Source: Nocardioides massiliensis
GTDB lineage: Bacteria; Actinomycetota; Actinomycetes; Propionibacteriales; Nocardioidaceae
Length of the DNA: 64,000 bases
Reading direction: 5' to 3'
Assembly (NCBI RefSeq): GCF_030811215.1
Contig: NZ_JAUSQM010000001.1
Coordinates: 3,410,001 to 3,474,000 of the forward strand
Made by a program: the position numbers and the translations under genes. This document shows positions 16,300 through 25,092 of the stretch, piece by piece; within the stretch, counting starts at the first letter, position 1, and the number at the start of each line of letters is the position of its first letter. Below the pieces are notes generated by a model. The model searched no databases, had not been told where the DNA came from, and saw only the letters and a program-made list of their open reading frames with translations.

Positions 16300-17608
16300 G
16301 GCCTCGTTCGATCCCTGCGAGCCGGGCCAGGTGGGCTCGCCAGTCCTGGACGAACGCCCGCTTGGTCGTGCGCAGCTCCGAGCGGAACGCCCGCTCCAGC
16401 GACATCCCGTCGTCGAGGGCGTCGGCGAAGCGCAGCAGGCGTCGCTCGCCGTAGGTCTGCGCGATCAGCCGGCAGGCGAGCCAGGCCGACTCGTACGTCG
16501 CACCCAGCCCCTGGCGGCGGGCGTCGAAGTCCTCCTCCGTCGGAAGCCGACGCGGCAGGCCCTGGTCGCGGACCTTGTCGAGGAAGCGGGCGGCAGACCG
16601 CCGGGCGGGCACCCCACCGTCACGCAGCGCGACGTAGTCGGCGACCCCCTCGACGACCCACAGCGGCGCCGGCGTCCGCGTCGCACCTCGCGCCACGTGC
16701 ACGGCCTCATGCGTGAGCACGACCTGTGCGGCACGCGGGCCGAGTCCGCCCCAGACCGGCGGGTTGAGCAGGACGTACGCCGCCTCGGACTCCGCCTGCA
16801 CGCCGACGGGCCGCGTGGTCACGGCGGCGATGCCGGCGTAGCTGCCCGGCGCCGCGTCGAGCGCGTTCTCGGTCGTGGCTTGGTTGACGGGCAGCTCGAC
16901 GACGAGTCGGCCCTTCCACCCCGGCAGCACCGCATCGACCTGGCGGAGCGCACGCTTGCTCTGCGCGACGAGGTTCTTCGCGGCAGCCGCCGCGGGAGCG
17001 AGGACGGTGACCCGACCTTCCCGGCGCACCCGCAGCGGTTCGTTCCACCACGCGGGCGCGGCGCCGACCTTCTCGCCCTCGACGGCCGTCGCACCGCTGC
17101 CTGCGAAGCGCGGCCCGTCGGCGGTCTCGACGATCCGCAGCGCGGTCTCGAAGCGCAGTGGCCCGCGTCCCGGCACCTCCGCGGAGAACTCCGCGTGCCC
17201 GACCCAGGTCCGGGCGTCGTGCGTGCGGAGGGACGGATCGTCGGTGACGAACCGGCCGTTCCATCCTTGGATGCCCAGCGCGCGACTGGCCTCGGCGATC
17301 CCCCGCAGCTGGTCGCGGGCGCGGTTGTCACCGGGCGCGGCGAGCCGGTCGATGTCGGCACCCTCGGTGCCGATCGCAGAGACGAGCGCCTGCACGACCG
17401 CCGTGCCCTGCGCCGAACGCGTCGCGGTCTTGTCCGGCCCGCCGGTGGCCGCCGTCGAGAGTGACGCGGGGGTGGCGGGGTCGACGACGGGGTCGTCGCC
17501 GCTGAGCCGCCACACCACCACCGGGACGGCGACGAGCGCGAGCACCACGGCGATCGCGATGGCAGCGCGACGCAGCCGCGCCGTGCGCAGCTCAGGGTCC
17601 GACGTCAT
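16289..17608 (-). CDS. Membrane-anchored HExxH (gluzincin-like) protein
   Basis: 439 aa with an N-terminal basic stretch and one membrane helix (about 14-34); the remainder should be outside the cell. A metallopeptidase-type motif L-T-H-E-A-V-H (about 296-302) is followed 20 residues later by WVVEGVADYVA, which supplies the third ligand Glu in peptidase-MA-like families. The segment before (40-280) has an NTF2-like or lipoprotein-like look but I cannot name it. Overlaps the M48 gene by 11 bp and follows the NlpC/P60 gene by 18 bp, so part of an envelope operon. Proteolysis is inference. Confidence 0.8.
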   Translation of the reverse strand: MTSDPELRTARLRRAAIAIAVVLALVAVPVVVWRLSGDDPVVDPATPASLSTAATGGPDKTATRSAQGTAVVQALVSAIGTEGADIDRLAAPGDNRARDQLRGIAEASRALGIQGWNGRFVTDDPSLRTHDARTWVGHAEFSAEVPGRGPLRFETALRIVETADGPRFAGSGATAVEGEKVGAAPAWWNEPLRVRREGRVTVLAPAAAAAKNLVAQSKRALRQVDAVLPGWKGRLVVELPVNQATTENALDAAPGSYAGIAAVTTRPVGVQAESEAAYVLLNPPVWGGLGPRAAQVVLTHEAVHVARGATRTPAPLWVVEGVADYVALRDGGVPARRSAARFLDKVRDQGLPRRLPTEEDFDARRQGLGATYESAWLACRLIAQTYGERRLLRFADALDDGMSLERAFRSELRTTKRAFVQDWRAHLARLAGIERGRVS

Positions 17609-17626
17609 CGGCGACCGCGGGCTGGG

Positions 17627-18634
17627 TCAGCCCGGCCGTCCGGCGCCGGCGATCGGCATGGAGGAGACCCCCGCGATCCGTACGCCGGTGGAGGGGTTCG
17701 CCGCGTCGACGATCTGACCGTTGCCGATGTAGATGGCGACGTGGCTGACGGGGCTGTAGTAGAAGACCAAGTCGCCCGGCTGCAACTGCGAGGTGGAGAT
17801 CGGCGTCGTCGCGCCCATCTGCGCGCTCGAGGAGTGCGGAAGGGCGACTCCCGCGGCAGCCCAGGCTGACATCGTCAGCCCGGAGCAGTCGAAGGAGCTC
17901 GGGCCGGCAGCGCCGTAGACGTAGGACTTGCCGACCTGCGCGAGCGCGAACTGGACCGCGGCCTTGGCGCGACCCGAGACCGGGACGTCCTTGATCGTGA
18001 TCGGGGCGCGCTCCGCGGAACGGCTCGCCGGTCCGATCGTGAGCGCTGCGGCGCGGGCCTCGAGGGTGTCGAGCAGGTCCTCGGCCTCGGCCGCCTTCTC
18101 GTCGACCGCAGCCTTCTCCGCCGCGAGCGTCTTCTCCAGCTTCTTCAGCGCTGCGAGCTCGCCCTCCGTGGCCTTGCGGCGTACGTCGAGCTGGCGCAGC
18201 TGCACCGTGAACTCGGCCATCATCTGGCTGCGCTGGTCGTTGAAGGTCGAGACGGCCGAAAGGTCCTCGAGGAACGCGTCGGGGTCCTCGGAGAGCACCA
18301 TCCGCGAGGTGGTGGAGAGCGCCTGGCCCTGGAAGTCGCGCACGAGGGACGAGGCGACCGCGTCGCGCAGGCCGTCGACCTTCTCCTGCTGGCGCGCGAG
18401 GTCGGCGCGCAGGCTGCGCAGCCGCTTCTGGGCGCTGGTCCGTGCGACCCGGGCGTCGTTGTAGCGCTCGGAGGCCTCCGACGCCTGCTTGTAGAGCGTC
18501 TCGACCTTGACCCGGACGTCGTCGACGTCGGGCTCGGCGAAGCCGGGCAGGGGGTTGACCAGGGCGAGCGTCACCGTCATGGCGACACCACCGATCACAG
18601 CAGCCGCGCGCGTGCGCTTCCGTGCGGGGGACAC
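17627..18634 (-). CDS. Secreted NlpC/P60 peptidoglycan hydrolase (RipC-like)
   Basis: 335 aa from GTG 18634 (GGAGA upstream). Signal peptide (about 5-33, ending FAEP), a long coiled coil (about 35-215) with two helices of the kind found in FtsX/RipC-type hydrolases, then a C40 NlpC/P60 domain: catalytic Cys in SSFDCSGLTM (about 250), His in SHVAIYIGNG (about 300) and a third polar residue after it. Cleaves peptide stems of peptidoglycan; the coiled coil probably gates activity, as in RipC with FtsEX (family knowledge). First gene of the minus-strand run down to the GT4 gene, read from the promoter at 18741-18769. Confidence 0.92.
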   Translation of the reverse strand: MSPARKRTRAAAVIGGVAMTVTLALVNPLPGFAEPDVDDVRVKVETLYKQASEASERYNDARVARTSAQKRLRSLRADLARQQEKVDGLRDAVASSLVRDFQGQALSTTSRMVLSEDPDAFLEDLSAVSTFNDQRSQMMAEFTVQLRQLDVRRKATEGELAALKKLEKTLAAEKAAVDEKAAEAEDLLDTLEARAAALTIGPASRSAERAPITIKDVPVSGRAKAAVQFALAQVGKSYVYGAAGPSSFDCSGLTMSAWAAAGVALPHSSSAQMGATTPISTSQLQPGDLVFYYSPVSHVAIYIGNGQIVDAANPSTGVRIAGVSSMPIAGAGRPG

Positions 18635-18740
18635 GTCGGGGGGATCTCCGTACGTTTCGGGGGGTGCAACAGGGGGCACGCACCAGAGGGCCCGGGGAAG
18701 TGGCACAACAGGAGCGTGAAAGGTTCGTGAACCGCGCCCT

Positions 18741-18769
18741 ACCCTAAGCCGGGCCCCCACCCCCGGCAA
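18741..18769 (-). promoter_or_regulatory. SigA-type promoter of the NlpC/P60 operon
   Basis: On the minus strand TTGCCG (18769-18764) is followed after exactly 17 bp by TAGGGT (18746-18741). A start near 18734 gives a leader of about 100 nt ending in GGAGA before GTG 18634. The leader begins with GGTTCACGAACC, a short inverted repeat overlapping the start region that could be an operator. Cyclic-di-AMP riboswitches are common before such genes, but I could not match its conserved core. Confidence 0.6.
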
Positions 18770-18854
18770 ACGCGCCCCTCCCGGTCAGTGGGCAAAAATC
18801 GCGTCCCTCTGGTCACATCTGCACCATCAGCCCCACTGGTCCCAGCATCGCCGG

Positions 18855-19061
18855 TCAGGCGCTCTCGCTCTCCGGTCCCGCCACCGCCGTGACCAGCCGC
18901 AGCGGCGGCACCAGCCCCGACCCGGCGAGCACGTCGAGCGCCGCGCGCTCGTCGTCGTCGAAGCCCACGGCCGGGGGTGGTCCGAGCAGCACGCTCACCA
19001 CGCAGTCCGAGCAGGCCGGTCCACGGACCAGACAGCTGTCACAGTCGATGCGCACGTTCAT
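18855..19061 (-). CDS. Small double-CxxC protein
   Basis: 68 aa starting ATG 19061, with GGAGG 8 nt upstream. The N-terminus MNVRIDCDSCLVRGPACSDC holds two CxxC pairs, consistent with a small zinc-binding or Fe-S site; the rest is an acidic then hydrophobic helix. Similar short proteins are widespread next to the NYN-domain gene in actinobacteria, but no function is known. Only 3' neighbour on the strand is the NlpC gene, separated by its own promoter. Confidence 0.7.
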   Translation of the reverse strand: MNVRIDCDSCLVRGPACSDCVVSVLLGPPPAVGFDDDERAALDVLAGSGLVPPLRLVTAVAGPESESA

Positions 19062-19130
19062 CGCCACCTCCAGGGGGCGTCGGGGGAAGTCGGTCGAGCT
19101 GACGTCCCAGACCCTGGCAGGTGGCACCGA

Positions 19131-19179
19131 CAGTCAGCCCCAGTCAGCCCCAGTCAGCCCGCAGTCAGCCCGCACTCAG
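19131..19179. repeat. CAGTCAGCCC tandem repeat
   Basis: Five consecutive copies of a 10-11-bp unit CAGTCAGCCC (last copy CACTCAGCC), covering the space between the small CxxC gene's upstream region and the stop codon of the NYN gene. The last copies run into the NYN coding end (19176). Looks like slippage expansion. Confidence 0.85.
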
Positions 19180-20519
19180 CCTCGGGCGAGCAGCCCGACC
19201 AGCGCGGCGGCCTCCACGACCCGCGCCCCCGAGCGGCGGACGTCGGCAGCCAGCGCGAGGTCGGAGGTGACCACGAGGACGGCCCGTCCGGGCGGCTCGA
19301 CGGCCACGAGGTCGCGGATGACATCGTCGGCGATCACCCCCACGGGGCTGAACAGCACGCGCACCCCGCGGGGCGGGTTCAACGTCGGCCGCGAGGTCGA
19401 GTCCGCGGCGTCGAAGACCACCGTGGTCTCGGCACCGTGACGCGCGACCACGCCGGCCATGCCGGACAGCAGGAGGTCGCGCTGCGCGGCCAGCGGCTGC
19501 ACCGGCCACGCGGTCTTCGAGACGTTGTAGCCGTCCACGATGAGGCGCACCCGCGGCAGCGCGAGCAGGGCCGCGAGGTCCCCGGGCTGCTCGACCGCGC
19601 TGACCCCCGTCGTACGCCCTTCATCCACGCTGCCGACGACCTCGGCCTCCCAGCGCTCACCGGGCGTCGCCTCGACGGCCGGCAGCGCGAGCTCGCGACG
19701 CAGGCCCTGCGCGGCGTCGATCAGGGAGTCGAGCAGCAGCCGGGCCCGGGCGGACTCGGTCTGGCGTTCCGTCCGCTCGGTACGCCGCGACGCGGCCACC
19801 GCCTGCTCCAGCTCGGCGACGCGCGCCCGCAGCCGGCGGATCTCCGCCGCTGCGTCCGCAGCGCCTGCCGCCGCCTCGGCCCGGACCGTCTCGACCTGCT
19901 GCGCGTACGACGTCGCGGCCTCCTCGGCCTGGCGAACGCGCTGCCGCACCTCTCCCAGCTTGCGGCGCAGGTCGGCGTTCTCCTGCTTCAGCTCTCCGGT
20001 GCGGGCGCGATGCTCCTCGCGGGCTGTGCGCAGCTCCGCGACCGACTCGTCCCACCGCGCCTGCAGGCGCTGAGCCTCGGTCTCCGCGCGCGTGACCACG
20101 AGCTCCTGCTGCTGCTCCCCCAGCGCCGTCAGCGCACGTGCCATGGCGTCCTGCCAACCCTCCGGGCGCACCAGCCACAGGAGCGCGGCGGCGTCCGCCG
20201 GAGCGACCGCCGTGAGGTCGACCGGCTCGCCGGCCGCCAGCGGCTTCTCCAGCAGGTTGAGCTCGTCGGGATGGCTCGCGCGCACCTGCACAGCGAGCCG
20301 TTCGCGGAACTCCTCGTCGCTCGCCGCGACGGTGAGCACCTGCAGCCCGGCCAGCTTGGCCCGTCGCGAGGGCGCGAAGACTGCCACCCGTCGCAGCGCG
20401 ACCGGCACGTGGGCGGCCGGCATGTCGCCCAGCGCCTCCGCGGCGATCGTCGCGGCGCGGGCACGCACGGCGTCGGTGAGCACTGCTACCTCGCCGGGAC
20501 TCGGGACCGAGGCCTCCAT
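19176..20519 (-). CDS. Coiled-coil protein with C-terminal NYN (PIN-like) domain
   Basis: 447 aa. N-terminal alpha domain (1-150), a long coiled coil (about 150-255) and a C-terminal NYN/YacP-like nuclease domain (about 325-445) opening with RLIVDGYNVSKTAWP and continuing with VVFDAADS, GVIADDVIRDLV and VVTSDLALA, which hold the acidic residues of a PIN-type metal site. NYN proteins are predicted RNases or RNA-binding factors. Start ATG 20519 behind GGGAGGTG. The exact RNA target is unknown. Confidence 0.85.
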   Translation of the reverse strand: MEASVPSPGEVAVLTDAVRARAATIAAEALGDMPAAHVPVALRRVAVFAPSRRAKLAGLQVLTVAASDEEFRERLAVQVRASHPDELNLLEKPLAAGEPVDLTAVAPADAAALLWLVRPEGWQDAMARALTALGEQQQELVVTRAETEAQRLQARWDESVAELRTAREEHRARTGELKQENADLRRKLGEVRQRVRQAEEAATSYAQQVETVRAEAAAGAADAAAEIRRLRARVAELEQAVAASRRTERTERQTESARARLLLDSLIDAAQGLRRELALPAVEATPGERWEAEVVGSVDEGRTTGVSAVEQPGDLAALLALPRVRLIVDGYNVSKTAWPVQPLAAQRDLLLSGMAGVVARHGAETTVVFDAADSTSRPTLNPPRGVRVLFSPVGVIADDVIRDLVAVEPPGRAVLVVTSDLALAADVRRSGARVVEAAALVGLLARG

Positions 20520-20655
20520 GCGCTCACCTCCCCAGGTCTTCGCCGCCCTCCAGCGTAGTGGGCACCCCGCAGATCCGACCCGGGCTTGACGCGATCTAGC
20601 GGGTCACGCGCGCGCCGCCGCCCGACTGTCGGTGCCGCGTCCTACGGTCTGCGCC

Positions 20656-22443
20656 ATGTCAGCAACCACCGGGGAGGACGTCCGCGCCACACGCTGGGAG
20701 ACCCAGCGGGGCTTCGACGAGCTCGGGCGCCCGCTGCGCGACCTGACCTTCTGCGTGGTCGACCTGGAGACGACCGGCGGATCGGCCGCGGGCGGGTCGA
20801 TGATCACCGAGATCGGCGCGGTGAAGGTCCGAGGCGGCGAGGTGCTCGGCGAGTTCCAGACCCTGGTCAACCCCCACACCGCGATTCCGCCGTTCATCGC
20901 CGTGCTCACCGGCATCACCGACTCGATGGTGGCGCGAGCGCCCTCGATCGAGGCGGTCCTGCCCGACTTCCTCGACTTCGCGCGCGGGTGTGTGCTCGTG
21001 GCCCACAACGCGCCGTTCGACGTCGGGTTCCTGCGGCACTTCGCCGAGCAGCACGCCTACGCGTGGCCGCGGTTCGAGGTGGTCGACACCGCGCTGCTCG
21101 CGCGCCGTGTCATCACCCGCGACGACGCGCCCAACTGCAAGCTGTCCTCCCTCGCGCGGGTCTTCGGGTCGGCGACGACACCTGACCACCGTGCCCTGAC
21201 CGACGCGCGCGCGACCGTGGACGTCCTCCACGGGCTGATCGGTCGCCTCGGCGGGCTCGGCGTCCACACGCTCGAGGAGCTGCAGTCCTTCTCGACCCGG
21301 GTCAGCACCGCCCAGCGCCGCAAGCGCCACCTGGCCGAGGCGCTCCCCCATGCCCCTGGCGTCTACCTCTTCCGGGGACCCAAGGAGGAGGTGTTGTACG
21401 TCGGCACCTCCGGCGACCTCCGCACCCGCGTGCGCTCCTACTTCACCGCCTCCGAGACCCGCTCCCGGATGGGCGAGATGGTGGGCCTGGCCGAGCGCGT
21501 CGACTACGTGACATGCACCACCGCGCTCGAGGCCGAGATCCGGGAGCTGCGGCTGATCGCCGAGCACACCCCGCGCTACAACCGCCGCTCGCGCCGTCCG
21601 CACCGCGTCCACTGGCTCAAGGTCACCCAGGAGCCCTGGCCGCGGCTCTCCCTGGTGCGCGCGGTGCGCGACGACGACGCCACCTACCTCGGACCGTTCC
21701 GCTCACGGCGTACGGCGGAGACGGTGCGCACCGCACTCCACGAGACCTTCCCGATCCGTCAGTGCAGCGGCCGGCTCCCTGCCGTCGGTCGCGGCAGCGC
21801 CTGCGCGCTCGCCGAGATGGGCCGCTGCCTCTCCCCCTGCGACTCCTCCGCCGACGCCGATGCCTACGCCGCGCTGGTAACCGAGCTGCGCACGTGCGTG
21901 ACCGGGTCCATCGACCCCGTGGTCGCGACCCTGACGACCCGCATGAGCGCGCTTGCGGCCGACGAGCGCTACGAGGAGGCGGCCCTGCAGCGCGACCGAC
22001 TGGCGACCGTGGTGCGCTCGGTGGCGCGCTACCAACGACTGCGTGCGGTCGCTGCGTGCCCCGAGCTGGTCGCCGCGCGCCGCGAGCGCGACGGACGCTG
22101 GGGTGTCCACGTCGTCCGCCATGGCCGGCTCGCCGCCGCTGGGGTCATCCCCGCCGGTGCGCACGCCGGCGACTGGGTGCAGGGACTGCAGGCCAGCGCC
22201 GAGACCGTGCTGCCCGGGCCGGGCCCGCTGCCCGCGGCCACCGCCGAGGAGACCGCGCTGATCGCCCGCTGGCTGGAGTCCGACGGCGTACGCCTGGTCC
22301 ACCTCGACGGCGCCTGGACCTGGCCGCTCGACGGCGCCGCCCGCCACCTCGCCCAGCACGACGCGGTGGACGCCTCGAAGCGGTCGGTCGTGCCGTTCGA
22401 CGAGCGCCGCAGCCTCGCGCCGGTGCACCAGCCTGCGCGCTAG
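20656..22443 (+). CDS. DEDDh exonuclease fused to UvrC-type GIY-YIG nuclease
   Basis: 595 aa. Residues about 28-195 are a DnaQ-like exonuclease (VVDLETTG, HNAPFDVGFL, DHRALTDARAT giving D, E, D, H, D); about 225-310 a GIY-YIG nuclease domain (GVYLFRGPKEEVLYVGTS, R at RTRVRSYF, E in ALEAEIREL); the C-terminal half resembles the UvrC middle region with a UVR-like helix pair (ERYEEAALQRDRL). Architecture equals M. tuberculosis Rv2191, proposed to act in DNA repair (like E. coli Cho). Start ATG 20656 has no ribosome site but TACGGT lies 7 nt before it, suggesting a leaderless mRNA. Confidence 0.93.
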   Translation: MSATTGEDVRATRWETQRGFDELGRPLRDLTFCVVDLETTGGSAAGGSMITEIGAVKVRGGEVLGEFQTLVNPHTAIPPFIAVLTGITDSMVARAPSIEAVLPDFLDFARGCVLVAHNAPFDVGFLRHFAEQHAYAWPRFEVVDTALLARRVITRDDAPNCKLSSLARVFGSATTPDHRALTDARATVDVLHGLIGRLGGLGVHTLEELQSFSTRVSTAQRRKRHLAEALPHAPGVYLFRGPKEEVLYVGTSGDLRTRVRSYFTASETRSRMGEMVGLAERVDYVTCTTALEAEIRELRLIAEHTPRYNRRSRRPHRVHWLKVTQEPWPRLSLVRAVRDDDATYLGPFRSRRTAETVRTALHETFPIRQCSGRLPAVGRGSACALAEMGRCLSPCDSSADADAYAALVTELRTCVTGSIDPVVATLTTRMSALAADERYEEAALQRDRLATVVRSVARYQRLRAVAACPELVAARRERDGRWGVHVVRHGRLAAAGVIPAGAHAGDWVQGLQASAETVLPGPGPLPAATAEETALIARWLESDGVRLVHLDGAWTWPLDGAARHLAQHDAVDASKRSVVPFDERRSLAPVHQPAR

Positions 22444-22685
22444 GTTGAGGTCAGTGTCAGGGTGATGGCCGCCGCTACCTGCGGCTGGTTGGATCCTGAG
22501 CATCCGGTGTCTGGCTCATAGGTTGCCTGCCGACGTCGTGTCTGGCGTGCATGGGTTTTGCCGGCACCGGGTGTGAAGGAGCCGGCCGGCGTGACTTGAT
22601 AGGAGCGTGGCATCGCCCCCACTGAGATGTGTCCGCCGACCGGCCCAACCGTCCTGTCACTCGCAGTGAGAAGGAGGCAACCACC
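22444..22685 (+). ncRNA. Candidate IS110 bridge-RNA region
   Basis: 242 bp without a gene in front of the transposase. IS110-group elements carry the bridge RNA here (established for IS621). Hairpin-forming segments are visible: CCGGCACCGGG...AGCCGGCCGGC around 22561-22592 and TCACTCGCAGTGA (22658-22670) just before the transposase ribosome site AAGGAGG. No RNA boundaries or guide loops could be assigned by eye. Confidence 0.4.
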
Positions 22686-23735
22686 ATGGTTGTTGTTGGT
22701 TCGGATGTGCACAAGCGGACGCACACGTTCGTCGCGGTCGACGAGGGCGGCCGCAAGGTCGGGGAGCTCACCGTCAAGGCCGTGAGCAAAGGGCACGACA
22801 AGGCGATCTGCTGGGCCCGGGAGCGGTTCGGGAACGAGTTGACGTGGGCGATCGAGGACTGCCGTCACCTCTCGGCACGACTCGAGCTGGATTTGTTGGA
22901 GGCCGGCGAGCAGGTGGTGCGGGTGCCTGCGAAGTTGATGGCCGAGCAGCGCCGCACCGCCCGCACCCGGGGTAAGTCGGACCCGATCGACGCGCTCGCG
23001 GTCGCCCGTGCCGCACTGCGCGAGCCCGACCTGCCGATCGCCAGCCACGACGAGGAGTCGCGGGAGCTGAAGCTGCTGGTGGATCGGCGTGAGGACCTGG
23101 TCGGTGAGCGGACCCGGATGATGAACCGGCTGCGTTGGCACCTGCACCGCATCGCCCCCGGCAATCCTGCGTCGAAGGCGCTGAAGCGGGCCAAGACCCG
23201 TCGGCAGTTGGCCGCATGGCTGGCTGGCCAGGCGGGGATCGACGCCCGGCTGGCCCGCGACATTCTCGCCGACATCGACCGGGTCACCCCGGTCATCGAT
23301 GACCTGGAACGCGAGATCACAGCCTTGGTGAAGACCCGGGCGCCCGAACTGGTCCAACTGCCCGGCTGTGCAGCGCTGACCGCGGCCAAGATCCTCGGGG
23401 AGACCGCCGGGATCGACCGGTTCGCCAGCGACGCCAAGTACGCCATGCACGCCGGTGTCGCCCCGATCCCTGTCTGGTCCGGACGCACCAGAGGCAGGGT
23501 CCGCCACAACAAGTCCGGCAACCGACAGCTCAACGCGGCACTCCACCGCATCGCCGTCACCCAGATACGTCTCGGTGGCCTCGGCCGCGCCTACTACGAC
23601 AAGCGGCTGGCCGCCGGAGACTCCAAGACCGAGGCACTGCGTTGCCTCAAGAGACGACTCGCCCGAGTCGTCTTCCAGACCCTGAAGAACAACCCCTCGA
23701 GCGACGTGGCGGCTGGACTCGCCACAGCCGCTTGA
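22686..23735 (+). CDS. IS110-family DEDD transposase
   Basis: 349 aa from ATG 22686 with AAGGAGG upstream. N-terminal RuvC-like domain: GSDVHKRTHTF (first Asp), AIEDCRHLS (Glu), RTRGKSDPIDALAVARAA (two Asp), followed by a coiled-coil region and the C-terminal Tnp domain with PGCAALTAAKILGE and HNKSGNRQLNAAL, which carries the catalytic serine. Full length and intact, so the element may be active. Performs bridge-RNA-guided recombination in the characterised relatives. Confidence 0.95.
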   Translation: MVVVGSDVHKRTHTFVAVDEGGRKVGELTVKAVSKGHDKAICWARERFGNELTWAIEDCRHLSARLELDLLEAGEQVVRVPAKLMAEQRRTARTRGKSDPIDALAVARAALREPDLPIASHDEESRELKLLVDRREDLVGERTRMMNRLRWHLHRIAPGNPASKALKRAKTRRQLAAWLAGQAGIDARLARDILADIDRVTPVIDDLEREITALVKTRAPELVQLPGCAALTAAKILGETAGIDRFASDAKYAMHAGVAPIPVWSGRTRGRVRHNKSGNRQLNAALHRIAVTQIRLGGLGRAYYDKRLAAGDSKTEALRCLKRRLARVVFQTLKNNPSSDVAAGLATAA

Positions 23736-23749
23736 CATAGGAGAAACCC

Positions 23750-24028
23750 ATGATCACCGCCATCGTGTTCGTGAAGGCCGACGTCGCCCGGATCCCCGAG
23801 GTCGCCGAGGCGATCGCGGAGCTCGACGGGGTCAGCGAGGTCTACTCGGTGACCGGCCAGATCGATCTGATCGCGCTGATCCGCGTGCGCGAGCACGATC
23901 AGGTCGCGGCGGTCGTCGCCGACCGGCTCAACAAGGTCCCGGGCATCCTCTCGACCGAGACCCACATCGCCTTCCGCGCCTACTCCCGCCACGACCTGGA
24001 GTCGGCGTTCTCCCTCGGGCTGGACTGA
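23750..24028 (+). CDS. Stand-alone Lrp/AsnC ligand-binding (RAM) domain protein
   Basis: 92 aa: an AsnC_trans_reg (RAM) domain alone, with no DNA-binding helix-turn-helix. The typical pattern [29 protein letters not shown] followed by a second strand set is complete. Such single-domain proteins form oligomeric rings that bind amino acids and may modulate full-length Lrp proteins. AGGAG lies 7 nt upstream, only 2 bp past the IS110 transposase stop, so the original promoter may have been displaced. Overlaps the convergent trpD by 49 bp. Confidence 0.9.
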   Translation: MITAIVFVKADVARIPEVAEAIAELDGVSEVYSVTGQIDLIALIRVREHDQVAAVVADRLNKVPGILSTETHIAFRAYSRHDLESAFSLGLD

Positions 24029-25092
24029 GCGCGACCGACGCCGCTGCGGGACTCAGTCCCCGAGGCCTCGACCCACCGCTCGAGCACGGCAGCGGCGGCG
24101 CCGGAGTCCAACGACTCCTCCGCCCGACGCATGCCAGCGGCGACCCGGGCCATGGGATCACCAGCTTCGGCCGCGTGGATCGCGAGAGCCGCGCCGGCGT
24201 TGAGCACGACCGCGTCGCGGACCTTGCCGCGCTTGCCGGCGAGCAGGTCGCGCACCACGGACGCGTTGTAGACCGCGTCCTGGCCGCGCAGGTCGTCGGC
24301 CGTGGCCGGCTCGAGCCCGAGCGCGCGCGGGTCGAGCACGAAATGCTCGACGCCGCCGTCACCCACCGCCCACACCTGCGAGGTCGTGGTGGTGGTGAGC
24401 TCGTCGAGCCCGTCGTCGCCGCGGAACACCCACGCGTCGACGCCACGGTCGGCGAACACCCCCGCCATGACCGGCGCCATCGTCAGGTCGGCGCACCCGA
24501 TCGCCTGGGTGGCCGGCTGGGCCGGGTTCGCCAGCGGGCCGAGGAAGTTGAAGGTGGTGGCGATGCCGAGCTCGCGCCGCGGGACCGCCGTGTGCCGCAG
24601 GCCCGGGTGGAAGGCCGCGGCGAAGCAGAACGTGATGCCGACCTCGGTGGCGAGCTCCTCAACGCGGTCGAGTGGCAGGTCGAGGCGGATGCCGAGCTGC
24701 TCGAGCACGTCGGCGGTGCCGGCCTTCGACGACGCCGACCGGTTGCCGTGCTTGACGACCGTCACCCCGGCGCCGGCCGCGACGATCGCCGCCATCGTGG
24801 AGATGTTGACCGACATCGAGCGATCTCCCCCGGTCCCGACGACATCGAGCGCCCGGCCCGGCACGTCGATCACCCGTGCGTGCTCGAACATCGCTGCGAC
24901 CAGTCCGGTGACCTCGGCCACGGTCTCGCCCTTCGCCCGCAGGCCGACCGCGAAGCCCGCGACCTGCGTCGGCGTGGCCTCGCCGGAGACGATCTGGCTC
25001 ATCGCCCAGGCGGTCTCGTCGGTGCTGAGGTCGCGGCGCTGCACGAGCGCCGTCAGGAGGTCGGGCCAGGTCAGCTCGAGCGGCTCGCTCAT
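23980..25092 (-). CDS. trpD: Anthranilate phosphoribosyltransferase
   Basis: 370 aa. Joins anthranilate to PRPP in tryptophan synthesis. N-terminal helical domain ([19 protein letters not shown]) and the PRPP site [35 protein letters not shown], and [15 protein letters not shown]. Start ATG 25092 overlaps the stop of the receiver-domain gene (TGATG), so translation is coupled to it. The tail (about 345-370) runs past the family's usual end and overlaps the AsnC-type gene antisense. The gene stands apart from other trp genes, as in M. tuberculosis (Rv2192c). Confidence 0.95.
   Translation of the reverse strand: MSEPLELTWPDLLTALVQRRDLSTDETAWAMSQIVSGEATPTQVAGFAVGLRAKGETVAEVTGLVAAMFEHARVIDVPGRALDVVGTGGDRSMSVNISTMAAIVAAGAGVTVVKHGNRSASSKAGTADVLEQLGIRLDLPLDRVEELATEVGITFCFAAAFHPGLRHTAVPRRELGIATTFNFLGPLANPAQPATQAIGCADLTMAPVMAGVFADRGVDAWVFRGDDGLDELTTTTTSQVWAVGDGGVEHFVLDPRALGLEPATADDLRGQDAVYNASVVRDLLAGKRGKVRDAVVLNAGAALAIHAAEAGDPMARVAAGMRRAEESLDSGAAAAVLERWVEASGTESRSGVGRAQSSPRENADSRSWRE

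Larger units (their letters stand above)
22444..23736 (+). mobile_element. IS110-family insertion sequence (ends approximate)
   Basis: One DEDD transposase plus about 240 bp of non-coding left end, inserted between the DEDDh nuclease gene and the AsnC-type gene. IS110 elements lack terminal inverted repeats and duplicate little or no target, so the termini cannot be fixed from one copy; the right end must be within about 14 bp of the transposase stop. The non-coding part contains several small hairpins and is where this group encodes its bridge RNA. Confidence 0.8.

Noticed and set aside
18634-18740. Cyclic-di-AMP riboswitch before the NlpC/P60 gene
   Set aside because: The leader is about 100 nt, too short for the usual motif, and only a short AACCTTTCACG-like stretch resembles it.
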